Origin: Welwitschia mirabilis
Lineage: Eukaryota; Gnetophyta; Gnetopsida; Welwitschiales
NCBI GenBank assembly: GCA_051453625.1
Contig: JBOZIK010000001.1
Coordinates: forward strand, 295,032,901-295,085,753
Length of the DNA stretch: 52,853 bases
Direction: 5' to 3'
In this document: positions 1 through 11,250 of the stretch, in pieces
Position numbering within the stretch: the first letter of the stretch is position 1
Layout of the letters: each line of letters starts with the position of its first letter
The notes under the pieces: generated by a model
What the model was told of the DNA's origin: nothing
Database searches by the model: none
The model's input: the letters and a program-made list of their open reading frames with translations, nothing else
Made by a program: the position numbers and the translations under genes

Positions 1-906
1 TTCCACAATCTATTAGATGTCGCATTATGTCATAGTCTATCTACCTTTTTAAATGTCATATCATATGTTCTGCTATTGTTGGTGATGTATAAAGCCTTTG
101 TAGCCTTGAATTAATGTAAAGTATCACAAAACTTTGGCAGGTAATATTTTATCTCATTTATTGTACTTAGGACCTCTCTTTGGTTTCCATCTAGATGCAC
201 CACCCTAAGGATATTCATTTTTGTTTTCATGCCCCTTTCAATATAACACACAATCATTAGGGCATGCATGTATCTTATCATATTTCATATCTAGGAAGTA
301 AAGTGTCCTTTTTAATTGATCATAAGAACTTGAAATTGTATTACCTTCTGGAAAAGAGCCATGTAAGAAATCAAGCAACACTAACTAATTTAAATTTGAC
401 CATCCACCCATTGATCTAATGGTAATCAATTTGATAATCATAGAAAGCTTTATATATTTTATGCAATGAGGGTATAATGGCTTCTTATCTTCTTTGAGTA
501 ACTGATCATATTCTACATTTTTCACATAACCACTGAAGTTATCATAATTTGAGAAATCCATGGTATTTTTTTCTTCATATGATTGCTCCCCATCATTAAA
601 GAACATAAAGGCTTCTTTCATCATAAAAACAGGATCATCTTGTATTATATTTTTGTCACCACATTTGTCATAGTATTCTTCTAATGCTTTCCCATGTATA
701 ATCCACTTTATATATGTAAGATCCATGCCTTTACACAAAAGATGCCCATAAATAATATTTGGTTGTTGATGACAAGTGTTGTAGCATTTTACACATGGAT
801 AAAATATGCCTTGATAACTGAAGGAATTGTTAATCGTAAACTCTATGAACTTCTTTACACCATTCTCATACTCCTCACATGTCCTACACATATTAATATT
901 AGACAA
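1..906 (-). pseudogene. CACTA (En/Spm) TNP2-like transposase, N-terminal part, decayed
   Basis: The minus strand from 906 is open for 173 codons. It begins with a transposase-associated-type domain: a C-P-C-equivalent FYPCVKCYN motif, then HLLCKGMDLTYIKWIIHGKA, and then the start of the TNP2 core (KPLYPHCIKYIKLS, GGWSN). A stop lies at 385-387, but the same frame continues as LLDFLHGSFPEGNT and KYDKIHACPNDCVLY, followed by GASRWK with further stops. After a frameshift near 100 it resumes as RLQRLYTSPTIAEHM. These blocks occur in this order in TNP2-family transposases of plant CACTA elements, which cut and paste the element. The catalytic core lies beyond the window edge. At least five stops and one frameshift make it non-functional. 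No CACTA terminal inverted repeat was identified. Confidence 0.9.
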
Positions 907-1171
907 ATAAGTATGTAATATTTTTGAAGTTATAAGAATAACTTTAAATGTAATTAGATATGTAATACCTATTCATAAACATCTAGCTCTTGTCCCTTGC
1001 ATAAATAGATTTATTAGATGATGACAATGGATATAATGATATCATCACATGTATTCCTATAATAATCTCAACACAAGATAAATTATTGTAGATGAACATG
1101 ACAAATGCATCCTTCTTTGCATCTCAATAAAGAAAATGTGCTATTAGATACATAGGGATAAATTAGTATCT
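907..1171. other. Upstream flank of the CACTA transposase, no gene seen
   Basis: AT-rich sequence between the transposase start codon and a gap. It probably belongs to the 5' region of the CACTA element, but no terminal inverted repeat or other motif was recognised. Confidence 0.4.
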
Positions 1172-1218
1172 NNNNNNNNNNNNNNNNNNNNNNNNNNNNN
1201 NNNNNNNNNNNNNNNNNN
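1172..1218. other. Assembly gap (47 N)
   Basis: A run of 47 Ns. Its length is not a round number, so it may be an estimated gap size. The flanks are not duplicated. Confidence 0.99.
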
Positions 1219-4090
1219 ATTATCATGAACTAAAAAATCAATGTTGTAGAGGATGATGTATAGCAAGAGGCATTGAATGTTTACAACAACAAAAAAGAAA
1301 AAGTCTCTAATACATTATCAGTGCTAGAAAGTCATGCCTTCATAAAAGTGGAAAACCAAAAGACCTTTACAACCTAAAAACCATGCCTTCATGTCTATCA
1401 ACAGTGCCAAAATTTGAACATTTACAAGTGAAATATTTAAGATTCTAATTCATGAGATATACATTATTTAAATAATATTTTTATTTTGGGGTTTACAAGA
1501 GGAATGTTCAAGGTTTTATTTTATGAGAGCCTCTCACTAAAAGAAAAAGTAATTTTTTATCATTATTTTTGAAGTTATAACATGCTTATGTATTCTTTGT
1601 TTATTATCAGATTTGTACTACTCTTGGTAACAGTAAAGGATGTGTAACATATGTGATAGATGAGGGACCTGATCAGCCTACTCCATGAATAGCTTTTAGT
1701 AGGGATGCTCTTTTAATTAGAGGTTATGGATGTAATGATTTTCATGCAAGTTTTGAAAAGAGTAAGATATGTATCATGCAGTTTCAAATAATTTTTATCA
1801 TGCAACGAATGTATTTTTGATGCAGATAGTAGCGAAAAACAAAGTCATAAACACTTTGTACATTTCTGAATTTAAAAGAGCTTTGCCATGTAACAACTTC
1901 AATGCTAAAACTACTATTGAAAACTTTATACATTTTGTATATATTAAATTTAGTTTTACTTTGTATTTATTTGTAACAAGGTGAAAAGTGGAAACGTCAT
2001 AATAATAATTTAACTTAATTAAATGCTATGATTTTCATATTAAAATACACTTTAACAATCCAAAAGATTTTTTAAATAATCATTAACTATACATATGAAT
2101 ATAAGTAAATTAGTGAGTGAAAACTCAGTAGTCAATAGCTAGTAAAACATGCTTAACAATCGACTAATCTAATATTGATTTAAGGATGTTGGAATGGCTA
2201 AGGCATAGAAAGATCATGTGTACGAGGCTGGATCCTAAAAGCATATAAAAGACTCTGGGAAGAGTTTCTTCTCCATATCCTTCTAGAAAGGAAAATAAAT
2301 CATCGCAGCACACAGAATGACAATTAAATACCAATAATAAAGAATGCCTTCTCTCTTGTCATTTCTGCTATCAGAAAAGAGAAAAATAAGAGACTATGAC
2401 AGATCATAGGATATGATCCAAAACTTTATCACCATTACTGTCTTAAGGAATGGTATACTTTGAGGGTACTGTTATTTATCATAACTAAAATAATATATTA
2501 ACAAAAAATTAAAACAAGCTAATGGAAGATATAATTTCATGATGTCTTTTAGAAAGTTCAAAAGACTTTGACATCAGATGAAACATTATTATCAATGACA
2601 ACCACCATGTGTTAGAGCTTTGAAGATCATAAGAAAGGCAAATCAATGAGTAGGAAACAAAAGTAAAGACACATAACATGAACAGTTAGAACACTTAACT
2701 GCTAGTAAAACATGCTCTTCATATTAGAATTTATCCTGCTCTTCTTCATTATTGTTGTTCAAACATCCCTTTCCCCTATTATGGCTGGCTCCCTTATTTC
2801 CTCTACTATGACATCATCCTTCAAAAATAGTTGAGTTCTTAGTTCCAAGTGGACTTGGACGAGACCCATGAATTAAAGTACCAAAGAACTCTTTTAACAG
2901 AAGCAAAGCTCTTTAGAAAGCCATCTTACAATGGATTATGAAGTTGAGCTTCAGGTGCTCGTAATCCCAATACCCGTCTCACATAAGGTCATGAGATCAA
3001 CCACTCCTCTACATACAAGGCATTTCATGTTGCTAGTATTTCCATAGTGTGAGGCAAAGCCAAGAGTAAAACCATTGCACTGGGCAATCTATAAGAGAAT
3101 CCACATAAACTCTGTGCTTCCAAAATGGCAGCAATGCATTTGAGAGTACATTTCATAAAAAAGTTATGTGAACAAATATAGACATAATACATGAAAGTTT
3201 AAAGTGTTTATCAAATATAAATCATTTCTAATTCTACTAGTTCATACACTCTTGAGAATATAAATGCAAGGGGTATTTATGTTCTTAAAGAGATATGTTA
3301 ATTTTATATTTTAAAAAAATGAATCAAAATTATTTCCTATAAATTATTCTACTAGTTCATAATGTATCTTATTTATATTTTGAGGTTACATTTTTTATTC
3401 TATTGGTTTGACTTATATTACTACCATGAATGCAAGGGAGAAGGTAGTGAGTTTAATGCAATAACATTAATTTTTTTATGAAGTTTATGTGTTGGATAAT
3501 AGGCTAGTAAAAAGAATCACAGACCAAGAGAGTATGGGATTAAAAAAAGATATAATTCCTCTAGCCTATGACTACTATGAAAGTTCTAGTAATGTATTTC
3601 AAGTCAAACATAGTAAAACATGGCATTCCATATAATAGAGAAGTGCACTTTGGAAATGCTTTCTCTAAGAATACTTGAGATCTCAACTCTGTAATTCCTA
3701 TGCTAAAGAGCCCACCTCAACCAAAAGTTCTTCTATTACATTCTAGCAGTTGTAGATTTCAAACACAGCTCTTCTTTTCACTAAGAATTTTTTAATTCTT
3801 TACAATCCAATGCAGAAGTGAAGTGACAGGCATTTTGATTCTAACTGCATTAGGAGATTTAAAAGAAAGAAGAGAATAAATATTTAAAAATGGAGGATCC
3901 ATGAATTTCTTAGCCAAAAAGGACTACCTATCTATAGAGCTAGAATTAGCATTGTCATCGTAAGAATATGCTCAATACAACTCGCTCTTCTTTTGCTTTT
4001 CCTTTTACAATTGAAATAAAAAACCTAATCGCACACCACATACTTTCATTATTTCGGTGAAAAAGAGATATGGGCATTGTAACTAGAGCT
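1219..4090. other. AT-rich non-coding stretch, no recognisable gene
   Basis: Only short open frames, none with recognisable similarity. The piece at about 2700-3170 has a somewhat more gene-like composition. Its minus strand has short readable stretches (for example LFLKDDVIVEEIREPAIIGE near 2770-2840), but I cannot assign them to a family. Since the next kilobase holds two host-gene fragments, this could be another captured fragment. Confidence 0.4.
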
Positions 4091-4295
4091 CCTTCCTTAC
4101 TGTGAGAAGAGAATGTTTATATGGTGAAGCTCAATGAACAAGCCAAGAGATACAAGGAAATGGTGGAGTTCATGGAGAACATCACAAAGACCATGGAAGT
4201 AGAGGATTTCATTATGAGGAATGTAATCTAATTTTTATCGTGTATAAGAACATTATTGATGCTCATGAGACTTAAAACTTCATTGCAAATTTATT
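4091..4295 (+). pseudogene. 14-3-3 protein, N-terminal fragment (pseudogene)
   Basis: Translation from 4106 reads [20 protein letters not shown], then [15 protein letters not shown]. This is the conserved first helix pair of plant 14-3-3 proteins, phosphoserine/phosphothreonine-binding dimeric adaptors. After about two lost codons and a 5-bp insertion (repeated aatgt at about 4220-4227) the reading continues in another frame as [16 protein letters not shown], the conserved helix containing YKNVIGARR. A stop (TGA, from an Arg CGA codon) replaces the residue before EENVYM, and a TAA follows HET. Only about 60 of the usual 250 residues are present. The rest is absent, so this is a gene fragment carried by or left in repeat DNA, not a gene. 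Confidence 0.85.
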
Positions 4296-4452
4296 CATTA
4301 TGATCCTAATTATAATCAATAGTAGATTGATTATTTAGAATATAATGAAGTTGATGTAGTATTCTCTCTTTATTCATTTCTTATGGAGAAGCAGTCATTT
4401 ACAAGTATATTTATGAACTTTGAGATTGAGATATAATGATAAGATAACTTAC

Positions 4453-4524
4453 AAAACCTCAAGAGTTATAAGACCAGTTATGCTTGCAGGAATTCTTCCA
4501 TTAGGTTCCTTATCGAAAAGTTTC
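4453..4524 (-). pseudogene. Single 72-nt LRR exon of an LRR receptor kinase
   Basis: On the minus strand a pyrimidine-rich tract ends in ...ttttcacag at 4525. It is followed by exactly 72 nt and a GTAAGT donor at 4452. The segment encodes NGRIPASITGLITLEVL, a plant-type leucine-rich repeat (consensus L.G.IP.SI..L..L..L). One repeat per 72-nt exon with phase-2 introns at both ends is the known gene structure of plant LRR receptor kinases, and both junctions here are phase 2. The exon itself contains no stop. It pairs with the upstream exon at 4621-4760 through a 96-bp intron. Confidence 0.85.
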
Positions 4525-4620
4525 CTGTGAAAACATTAAAAGAAAAATAAAAGAAGAAGGGATGATTTTGCACTAGAACCTAAAAGCGTTGATTCATTTT
4601 AAGGTTGAATTTTTACTCAC

Positions 4621-4800
4621 ATGCTAGTGATTCTAGGATTTGTATCAATGTTACAGAAAAGCCACTCCCAAGAGAAACCATGGGATAAAAAGGAATCATT
4701 ACCTGAAGGATACCAATACCCAACTTATTAATGAATTCTTACTAGAGCATCAACTATCAATAAGATAGAGACCAATTCTTTAGTTGATTTCATACAAAGC
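4621..4800 (-). pseudogene. LRR receptor kinase, exon preceding the first LRR (pseudogene)
   Basis: The minus strand reads DALVRIH, two stops, then VGYWYPSGNDS, FSWEWLFCNIDTNPRITS, ending in a GTGAGT donor at 4620. Plant LRR receptor kinases of the malectin-like type have the same layout before their repeats: D.DAL..I, W.GDPC, Y.W.W..C and PRI.SL. Two in-frame stops show decay. No kinase domain was found nearby; with the next exon this is all that remains. It lies about 0.3 kb from a 14-3-3 fragment on the opposite strand, so the two fragments come from unrelated genes brought together. Confidence 0.75.
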
Positions 4801-5059
4801 ATATTGCAAATTTTCAGAACATAAATGAATTAAGGTGGTAAAAGAAATACCATCAAGACTATGTGTACCATCAAGAATTGTCTCATCAAATGTGTTTCTA
4901 CAAAAGATGTACACATGATTCGTGTATAGAAATACTTAGAGAAACTTGAAAACCTAGTCAACACATGGAACTTTCAACTCATGTCCTCTCTTTTCTCAAA
5001 ATGCATAGAACTTCATGTTCTAATAGGTGAAAAAGATTTTTAATCTTTTTTTCCAAATC

Positions 5060-5300
5060 TTTTACAATTTTTGTTCTATTAAACACCTTGAAAGATTACA
5101 AAAAATTAACCTGCTTTTACTATGTTTGTTTGGTTAAATACCATAAAACATCAAAATCTTTAACCTCACTTGATTTTATGGCATTTTTCCTATTAAATGC
5201 CTTAAAGAATCACCCTATTTTTAATGTGTTTTTTTAATAAATGCCTTTAAAATAGTTTAATAAGGCTTTTAAGGCATTTATTTAAAAAAAGCCTTAAAAA
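5060..5300. repeat. Diverged short repeats ending in an imperfect hairpin
   Basis: A motif like tattaaatgccttaaa recurs in diverged form near 5074, 5134, 5192 and 5237, spaced roughly 45-60 bp. The last copy forms the left arm of an inverted repeat: 5229-5252 pairs with 5266-5290 around a short loop. It could be the remnant of a small inverted-repeat element. No target duplication was found. Confidence 0.5.
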
Positions 5301-5849
5301 TATTATTATTATTTTTACTCAAGGGGTTTATTAAAATGAATGCTATAAAAAGCCCTAAGCCTATTTTTCTTATAGTAACATTAAGGATATGAAGTGGATG
5401 CCTATCTTGGACATCACTTATTAACTAAATGATCTATTGATTAACTCTTCCCTAAAACACCAAAAAACAACTCAAACATGAAATCTACATAACATGTGTA
5501 CAAAAATCATACCATCTCAAACAAATAATGACTAAATAATGACATACAGCATTTTATAATGAAAATAAGATATAATGGTAATCACATGAAATAATAAGGA
5601 AAACATAGAAAATGACTAGATTGTTACATTCAACAAGGATGCAATCCATAAAGAGAGTTCTATTAGTAATATTATTAAAGGTAGAAAGGGTTTATTGATT
5701 CCTTCTTCTTGGTGTTATATAGGTTTTTGGGTTTGTATGCTCCTTTGTTAATTTTTTTTGTGAAATGATGAATGCTCCAACTAGTTTGGTAAAACTTTTA
5801 AGGTTTTCTTAGTCAAATTTTCTTTCAAAACAAGGTCACTGATGTTGTA

Positions 5850-6830
5850 TGATAGTGGATTTACATGCTTATTATATGTATCACTTATTTGTTTTTTATA
5901 AAGTTGTGTATGTTGTAAAACACCCTTTGTTCATCTAAGGTTTCTAACTAGGCAAGTTATATTTCTTACTCAACATTAGATAATTCAAGATCTTTGATCA
6001 AAGTTTTCAACATGAGCATCTAGATCTAAGTAGGTAAAACTACCTTGGCATTGTAAACTAGTTGAAATGGAGTTTTCTCTATAGTGGATTTTACTATAGT
6101 ACAATAAGTGCATAATGCAAAACTTAATTTTTTAGGCCACAATTATGGATTCCTTTATAATAGTTTCTTAAGGTAGTTTATGATTAATTTATTTATAGGT
6201 TTAGCCTAACCATTTGCTTGAGGGTAACATAGAGTAAAAAAGGAATGTTTTATTCTAAACTTGTTTAGGAAATTTTTCAATTAAATGGATTTAAATTATG
6301 AACTATTATCAATGAAAATGATATAAGGCATACTAACTCTTGTAATGATGTGATCTAGTATAAATTTTTGGATTTTTTTTATGGTCATTTAACATAAAGG
6401 TATTGCTTCTACCCATTTCAAAAAGTATTCAATTACATTGAGAATGTAGGCGTGTTGTTTATATAAAATTAACATAATTTAACCCATCAATTCCATACAC
6501 CATTTTTTTAAATACCCAAATGAAATTAAAAGAGAAAAGTTTAGTAAGTGGTTGATATTTTCTTAATGAAAACATTTGACAATTCTGAGACATTCTAATC
6601 ATTTTATAACAATCATCACTTATTGTTGTTCAAAAATAACCTAATCTTATGACATGGGTGGAAAGTATACCCCTCCGCCCCCCCACCCCAGTGGGAATCA
6701 GATAATTTAGCATGTGTTTCTTTCAAGACATAGGTAGCTTTCATTAATCTTAGGCATCTTATTAAGGCACCATTATTTGAGTTCTTATATAGTTGATTTT
6801 GGATCATTATGAAATGTATAGCTTGATCTC
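5850..6830 (-). pseudogene. G1 integrase domain (decayed)
   Basis: Recognisable blocks on the minus strand are YKNSNNGALIRCLRLMKATY and VLKETHAKLSDSH (about 6690-6800, the segment before the zinc-binding part). Then comes YFLKWVEAIPL (about 6393-6446, core), and near 5860-6000 pieces matching the end of the core (CYPQANG) and KTPFQLVYNAKVVLPT. The order matches gypsy integrases that join element DNA to chromosomal DNA. Stops and frameshifts occur throughout. The stretch at 6665-6690 has expanded into a G-rich run on this strand. Confidence 0.8.
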
Positions 6831-7081
6831 AAAAATTTCATCTTTACATAGATGTAAAATTTTTTGATAACTTTTGATCAGGAAGGTAATTTATCAAAGT
6901 GTCATATCATTCATCATTCATTTTAAGATTTTTCACCAATTGATTCACCTCATCTTCTAATAACCCTAAATGATATCTCATTGATTGTTCATTTAGGAAG
7001 TTTCAGTTTAGATTACTGCACATCATATATTCTTAAAGAATGGATCTTTTAAGTAAGTTTGAGAAAAATTTGCAAGGTAAC

Positions 7082-7312
7082 CTATAAATTTATTTTCTTA
7101 TAAGGAATAGAAATAATTTCATAATCATCAAAGGTAGAAATAAACTTTTTCATCCTATCAAGGCAAAAATCTAAAGTTCTTGACCTTGCTTCATACTTAC
7201 CTAGTACTTGGTTAACTAGTAACTGTGAATTACCAAAGATGCATAACTTCTTAAAACTAGCTTGAATTACTAGTGTAACATCTCTTGCTAAGAATTTGTA
7301 TTCAGCCATGTT
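7082..7312 (-). pseudogene. G1 RNase H domain fragment
   Basis: A 75-codon open stretch reads MAEYKFLARDVTLVIQAS, CIFGNSQLLVNQVLGKYEAR and YEIISIPYKKIN. This is the part of plant gypsy RNase H around the conserved AEY.AL, FGDSQLV.NQ and IPR..N blocks. The catalytic Asp of GDSQ is replaced by Asn (GNSQ), so the domain would be inactive even in its open part. RNase H removes the RNA template strand during reverse transcription. Confidence 0.85.
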
Positions 7313-8039
7313 TGTTTCTATAAGAAAAATTCAACTTAAAAAAATGGTAAACTTACTTTGTTACACAGGAAGAAGACTACTCCTACAAAAATTACCATTT
7401 CTATTTGATGCATTATTGAAGAAAATTAATGTATCCTGAATCTTTTTTTATTTCTATGATGTGAATTTCCTTATTAAGGAAATATTTAGATTTACTTGAT
7501 ATTTTACCTTTAGCTTCTACTAGTAGATCTGCTATCTATTCAATAATGCATTTTTCCTTAATCAATTTTTCAGATTAAAATTCTAAATCAAATTTTACAA
7601 GGCTTAATGCCCACTTAATTAGATAACTACTAGTAATAAAATACTCACACCAAATGTTTGAGTAAATTCTAGTTATTAATCACAATTATTATGTTTGTCA
7701 TTATGTAAGGCAAAATTTTTGTAAAGCAGAAAGTAAACTCAAACATGTCTTTTCTGCATGTAATGTTCTACTGACATAGTAAACTAGATGATCTTAATGT
7801 AATTTATCATATTAAAATATCATTGCACTAACTAATGACAATTTATGTGCTAGGTAAAGATCAAAAGATCGATTAAGATTGGGTGGACTTAGAATAGGGG
7901 GTAGATGTCAAATATTTCTTGATTTTATCAAAGACCTTTTAATAATTTTCATTCCATTTAAAATGATTATATTTATTAAAAAAGTGCATAAATTATTCAC
8001 ATCAATCCATCAAGGTTAAAATTAATCAACATACTACTT

Positions 8040-8800
8040 GTAATCTATCTTGTAAAATCCATAATTCTTTCAGATTGTATGGTGATTTCATATCAGTGAT
8101 TACTTTGATCTTTTCAGGATTAATTTTTATCCCTTGTTTTGAGATTATAAAAGCTAAGAGTTTTCCTAATGGTATGTGAAAAATACATTTCTTCAAGTTC
8201 AAACATAGATTATGTTGTATTGCTTATTTGAAAAGTTATTTTAAATCATTTGGATGATCGGCTATTTCTTTTAATTTAAATATGATGTCATCAACATAAT
8301 CTTTCATATTTTGGTGGAGAATGTTATAGAATATGCTCATTGGTATGCTGCACCAACATTCTTTAATCCAAAAGGCATCATAACGTAACATAAAAAACCC
8401 TAGATGTGATAAATGTTTTTTTATGTTAACCTTTACAATTAGTAAATATTTAATTATAATCTGAATAATCATCCATAAATGATAAAAGGTCATAACCAAC
8501 TATGTTTTCAACTAGTATATCAATATTTGGTTAATGATAATTGTCTTTTAGGATTACCTTATTTAAATTATGGTAATCGATACAAATCCTAATTTTATTG
8601 TTATTTGAAACAACTACCATTTTTTATAACCAGTTTAAATAATCTACTAGTTAGATGAAATCATCAATTAAAAGATGTTTTAAGTTTTGTCTAACTACTA
8701 GTACAAGATAAGGGTTAGGTTTTCTAACCTTTTGTTTCATTAGGTTGAATATGGTTTTATAATGATGTTATGCATAATAATTAATTTGTTAATGTTTGAC
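8040..8800 (-). pseudogene. G1 reverse transcriptase domain (decayed, YVDD kept)
   Basis: The minus strand gives KVRKPNPYLV and VVSNNNKIRICIDYHNLNKV (fingers/palm), a long open part with LSHLGFFMLRYDAFWIKECW, and then the catalytic DYVDDIIFKL. The YVDD codons lie at 8287-8298. After that come DHPNDLK and GIKINPEKIKVITDMKSP. All follow the usual gypsy order. Although the active-site motif survives, stops and frameshifts break the frame. In the paralogous G2 the same site reads YLDN. Confidence 0.9.
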
Positions 8801-9599
8801 ATATCTTTATAATGCTAAAAAGATATGCCTTTGTTGGATGAAAATATACTTTCAAGTTCCAATTTAACTTGTCATGGTAAATGTTAATTGATTTTGAGTA
8901 ACTTTTATTAATCACTAGGATCTACTAGAAAATGTCATGTTTTGACATCTTGTTATTTTTCTAAGGATGATTTCATTTTTTTAGTTTTCATTATTTCATA
9001 TGCTTCTGTATTTTTAGTTAGCTATTTTTGTTTAAGTAAACATATGATTTTCTAAAAGATTCACTACAGTTAAAGTCCATGAGATTAAAATTGATGTACC
9101 TTTTAATAGCCTAGCTAGTAAAATTAACATATAAAGATGAATTTAAAAAACTCTTCACCATAAGGTTCTACAAAGAGAAAGACCAAGATAAGAACCAAGG
9201 ATTAGGATTTTAATCAAAAGAAACTACAAATGAATGTAGTAGACTATTATGACAAAAAGGATTAAAAGAATAACATAAAGTATTTAGGATATAATTTTTT
9301 CCCTTTTTATCTTTTTTATTTTTCTTTTATTATTCCTTTTTTAATAACTTAATATGAAATAAAAAGGATTACCCACTAACAGGAAAGTCCTCAAGAAGGA
9401 ATTAAAACCATCTAGATCCGATAGTTGTACATTAGAAATTTGTGAGACCTTCATCTTATGAGGATCCATAGGATTATGTTCCAAATTTAGAAAGGGGATA
9501 ATTCATTTTTTTAATATTAAGGACAATGATAGGAAAGATGATTAAAATGGGGCTTTAACATTTGTCACTTGTTATTTCTTTCAAGTGGAATTGAGAATT

Positions 9600-9770
9600 T
9601 TGATCCAATAAACTAGCTTTTGATAGGATAATGATTTTATTGCTCCTCTTTTTGTCATCAAAGGATAACCTAGTAACAAATTGAATGATGTGTCATAGTC
9701 AATCACATGAAATTTAGTGTCTTTAACTTTTAGGTTACGTCAACTAGTAAGGTGACTAATTCCTTGATTT
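9600..9770 (-). pseudogene. G1 region between protease and RT (protease C-terminal part)
   Basis: The minus strand reads KVKDTKFHVIDYDTSFNLLL followed by GYPLMTKRGAI and SLSYQKLVYW. This matches the end of plant gypsy aspartic proteases (IPTSFNLLLGRPWIH..GAV.S..HQKLKF). The N-terminal catalytic part would fall into the neighbouring gap region and is not recognisable. Confidence 0.75.
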
Positions 9771-9779
9771 ATCTTCATG

Positions 9780-9879
9780 NNNNNNNNNNNNNNNNNNNNN
9801 NNNNNNNNNNNNNNNNNNNNNNNNNNNNNNNNNNNNNNNNNNNNNNNNNNNNNNNNNNNNNNNNNNNNNNNNNNNNNNN
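9780..9879. other. Assembly gap (100 N) with duplicated flanks
   Basis: Exactly 100 Ns, a standard placeholder. About 29 bp just before the gap (from 9750) recur just after it (from 9880) with one mismatch, which suggests that the gap joins overlapping contig ends and hides little or no sequence. Confidence 0.99.
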
Positions 9880-11250
9880 GGTGACTCATTCCTTGATTTA
9901 TCTTCATGATCATTAAAGTCCTTAATTGGTACACTCTTTTTTAAATTTAATAAATGTTGCAAGTTAAGCTTATTAAGACATGATGATCTCATTACATTAG
10001 CTCAAACCCATAATTGACAAAGGCTCTAGCTACTTTAGTAGGTCCAACATTTACTAAAATCTAGGGTGGTTTAATAACTATAGTCTTTTGAGAAAGAGAA
10101 ATTTCTTATGGTTCAAATAAAAGTACCTCTTGAACTTATGACATTTTTGCACATTTACCTACTTTGTGGTAGATCCTTATTTTGGTGGTGCTTTTAAGAT
10201 TAAGCATTCCTAACATATTCTTTTAAATGCTCATCTATGAGGCTCAGAGTTTTGAAGTAATAAAGAGAGATAATAATATGCTTCCTCTACTTTAAAAGCA
10301 TGTGATTATAATTACATGTTAGATCAAGGGATATAATGTCTTTGAGAATATTCCATTTAAACTAATGATTCCATTTTTTTATTGTTTTCTTAAATTATTT
10401 ATTCAAAGGCTTTACAGGTTAATATGATATGACTAAAATTGCAAAAAAAGTGTTGTCATTTTGAATTATCACATGTGCAATGACTGTGATATAGAAGGTT
10501 GAGAGGGAAATTGATTTTTGTAAATTTCTAGCTACTTGTTTATAATAGCAAGGATTTTGTAAAAATTTTTCTCCCTCTTATTTTTGATAGTATCTTAGAC
10601 GATATGTTTTAAGTTAAAGTAATTTTCCATGTGATGACCCCTAATTCTATGATAGTCATATTACTTTGATTCATTATAACTCTTTGGTTTAAGGGAATTA
10701 AGATATTTTTCTCTGATAGGAGGTAACTAAATTAGCCCTTTTTTTAATAACTTTGAGAGGATTTATGTCAATTGGATGATCAACTTTATGAAATTTCTTC
10801 TAGGTTTTTGATTTGGACTTTGAGCTATGCTTTAATCATGCTTTTGAGTTGGATATGTCTATTGTTGAGTTTCCTACTATTGTTGTAAATTTTGTGCTTA
10901 TTGTGAATTTTGTGTTGGTCAAGGAGGTGGATAATATTATTGTCTTGGGACTGATTAAAAAGCAAAAGTATGTGGAATAGAGGAAGTTACAAGTGCTGTT
11001 AGCAGCATCATTGGATTACTCATTGGTCGAGATGGGTAGGTTAGTTAATAAGATTAATTAATGATAATGACATTTTTTGGATTGTTTTCTTTGTTGTTAT
11101 TATTGTTTTCTTTCCTAGATGATTCACCTTAAGATGATCTACCATATTTGATGACTCCCTTTTTCCTTTCCATAATTTTAGTTCTCTTTGCTAGTGTAAC
11201 GAGTTATTCAAATATTTCAAATGATTTTAGTTATATGTTAAATCTTGAAA
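9880..11250 (-). pseudogene. G1 gag region (decayed)
   Basis: The clearest block is at about 10590-10690 on the minus strand: KYDYHRIRGHHMENYFNLKH. It is equivalent to the gag zinc-knuckle-like motif C.YHR..GH.TE.C..LK of plant gypsy elements, with both cysteines replaced by other residues. The rest is low-complexity and full of stops. The region aligns with 40929-42210 of G2, which supports its identity. Confidence 0.7.

Larger units (their letters stand above)
5370..11250 (-). mobile_element. Decayed Ty3/gypsy LTR retrotransposon G1
   Basis: Read on the minus strand from high to low coordinates, the order is gag, protease, reverse transcriptase, RNase H and integrase. Integrase as the last domain defines Ty3/gypsy. 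Every domain is interrupted by stops and frameshifts. The element is collinear over its whole length with G2 (30330-43100). At the low end the two copies stop matching near 5370/30330, and at the high end near 11220/42210. LTRs could not be defined, because the flanks of the two copies do not match. The outer limits are therefore approximate. Confidence 0.9.

Noticed and set aside
694-918. Plus-strand open frame of 74 codons
   Set aside because: It is antisense to the CACTA transposase fragment, which has clear family similarity on the minus strand.
1525-1545. cactaaaagaaaaag resembling a CACTA terminal repeat
   Set aside because: It points the wrong way to be the 5' end of the minus-strand transposase, and no matching inverted copy or 3-bp duplication was seen.
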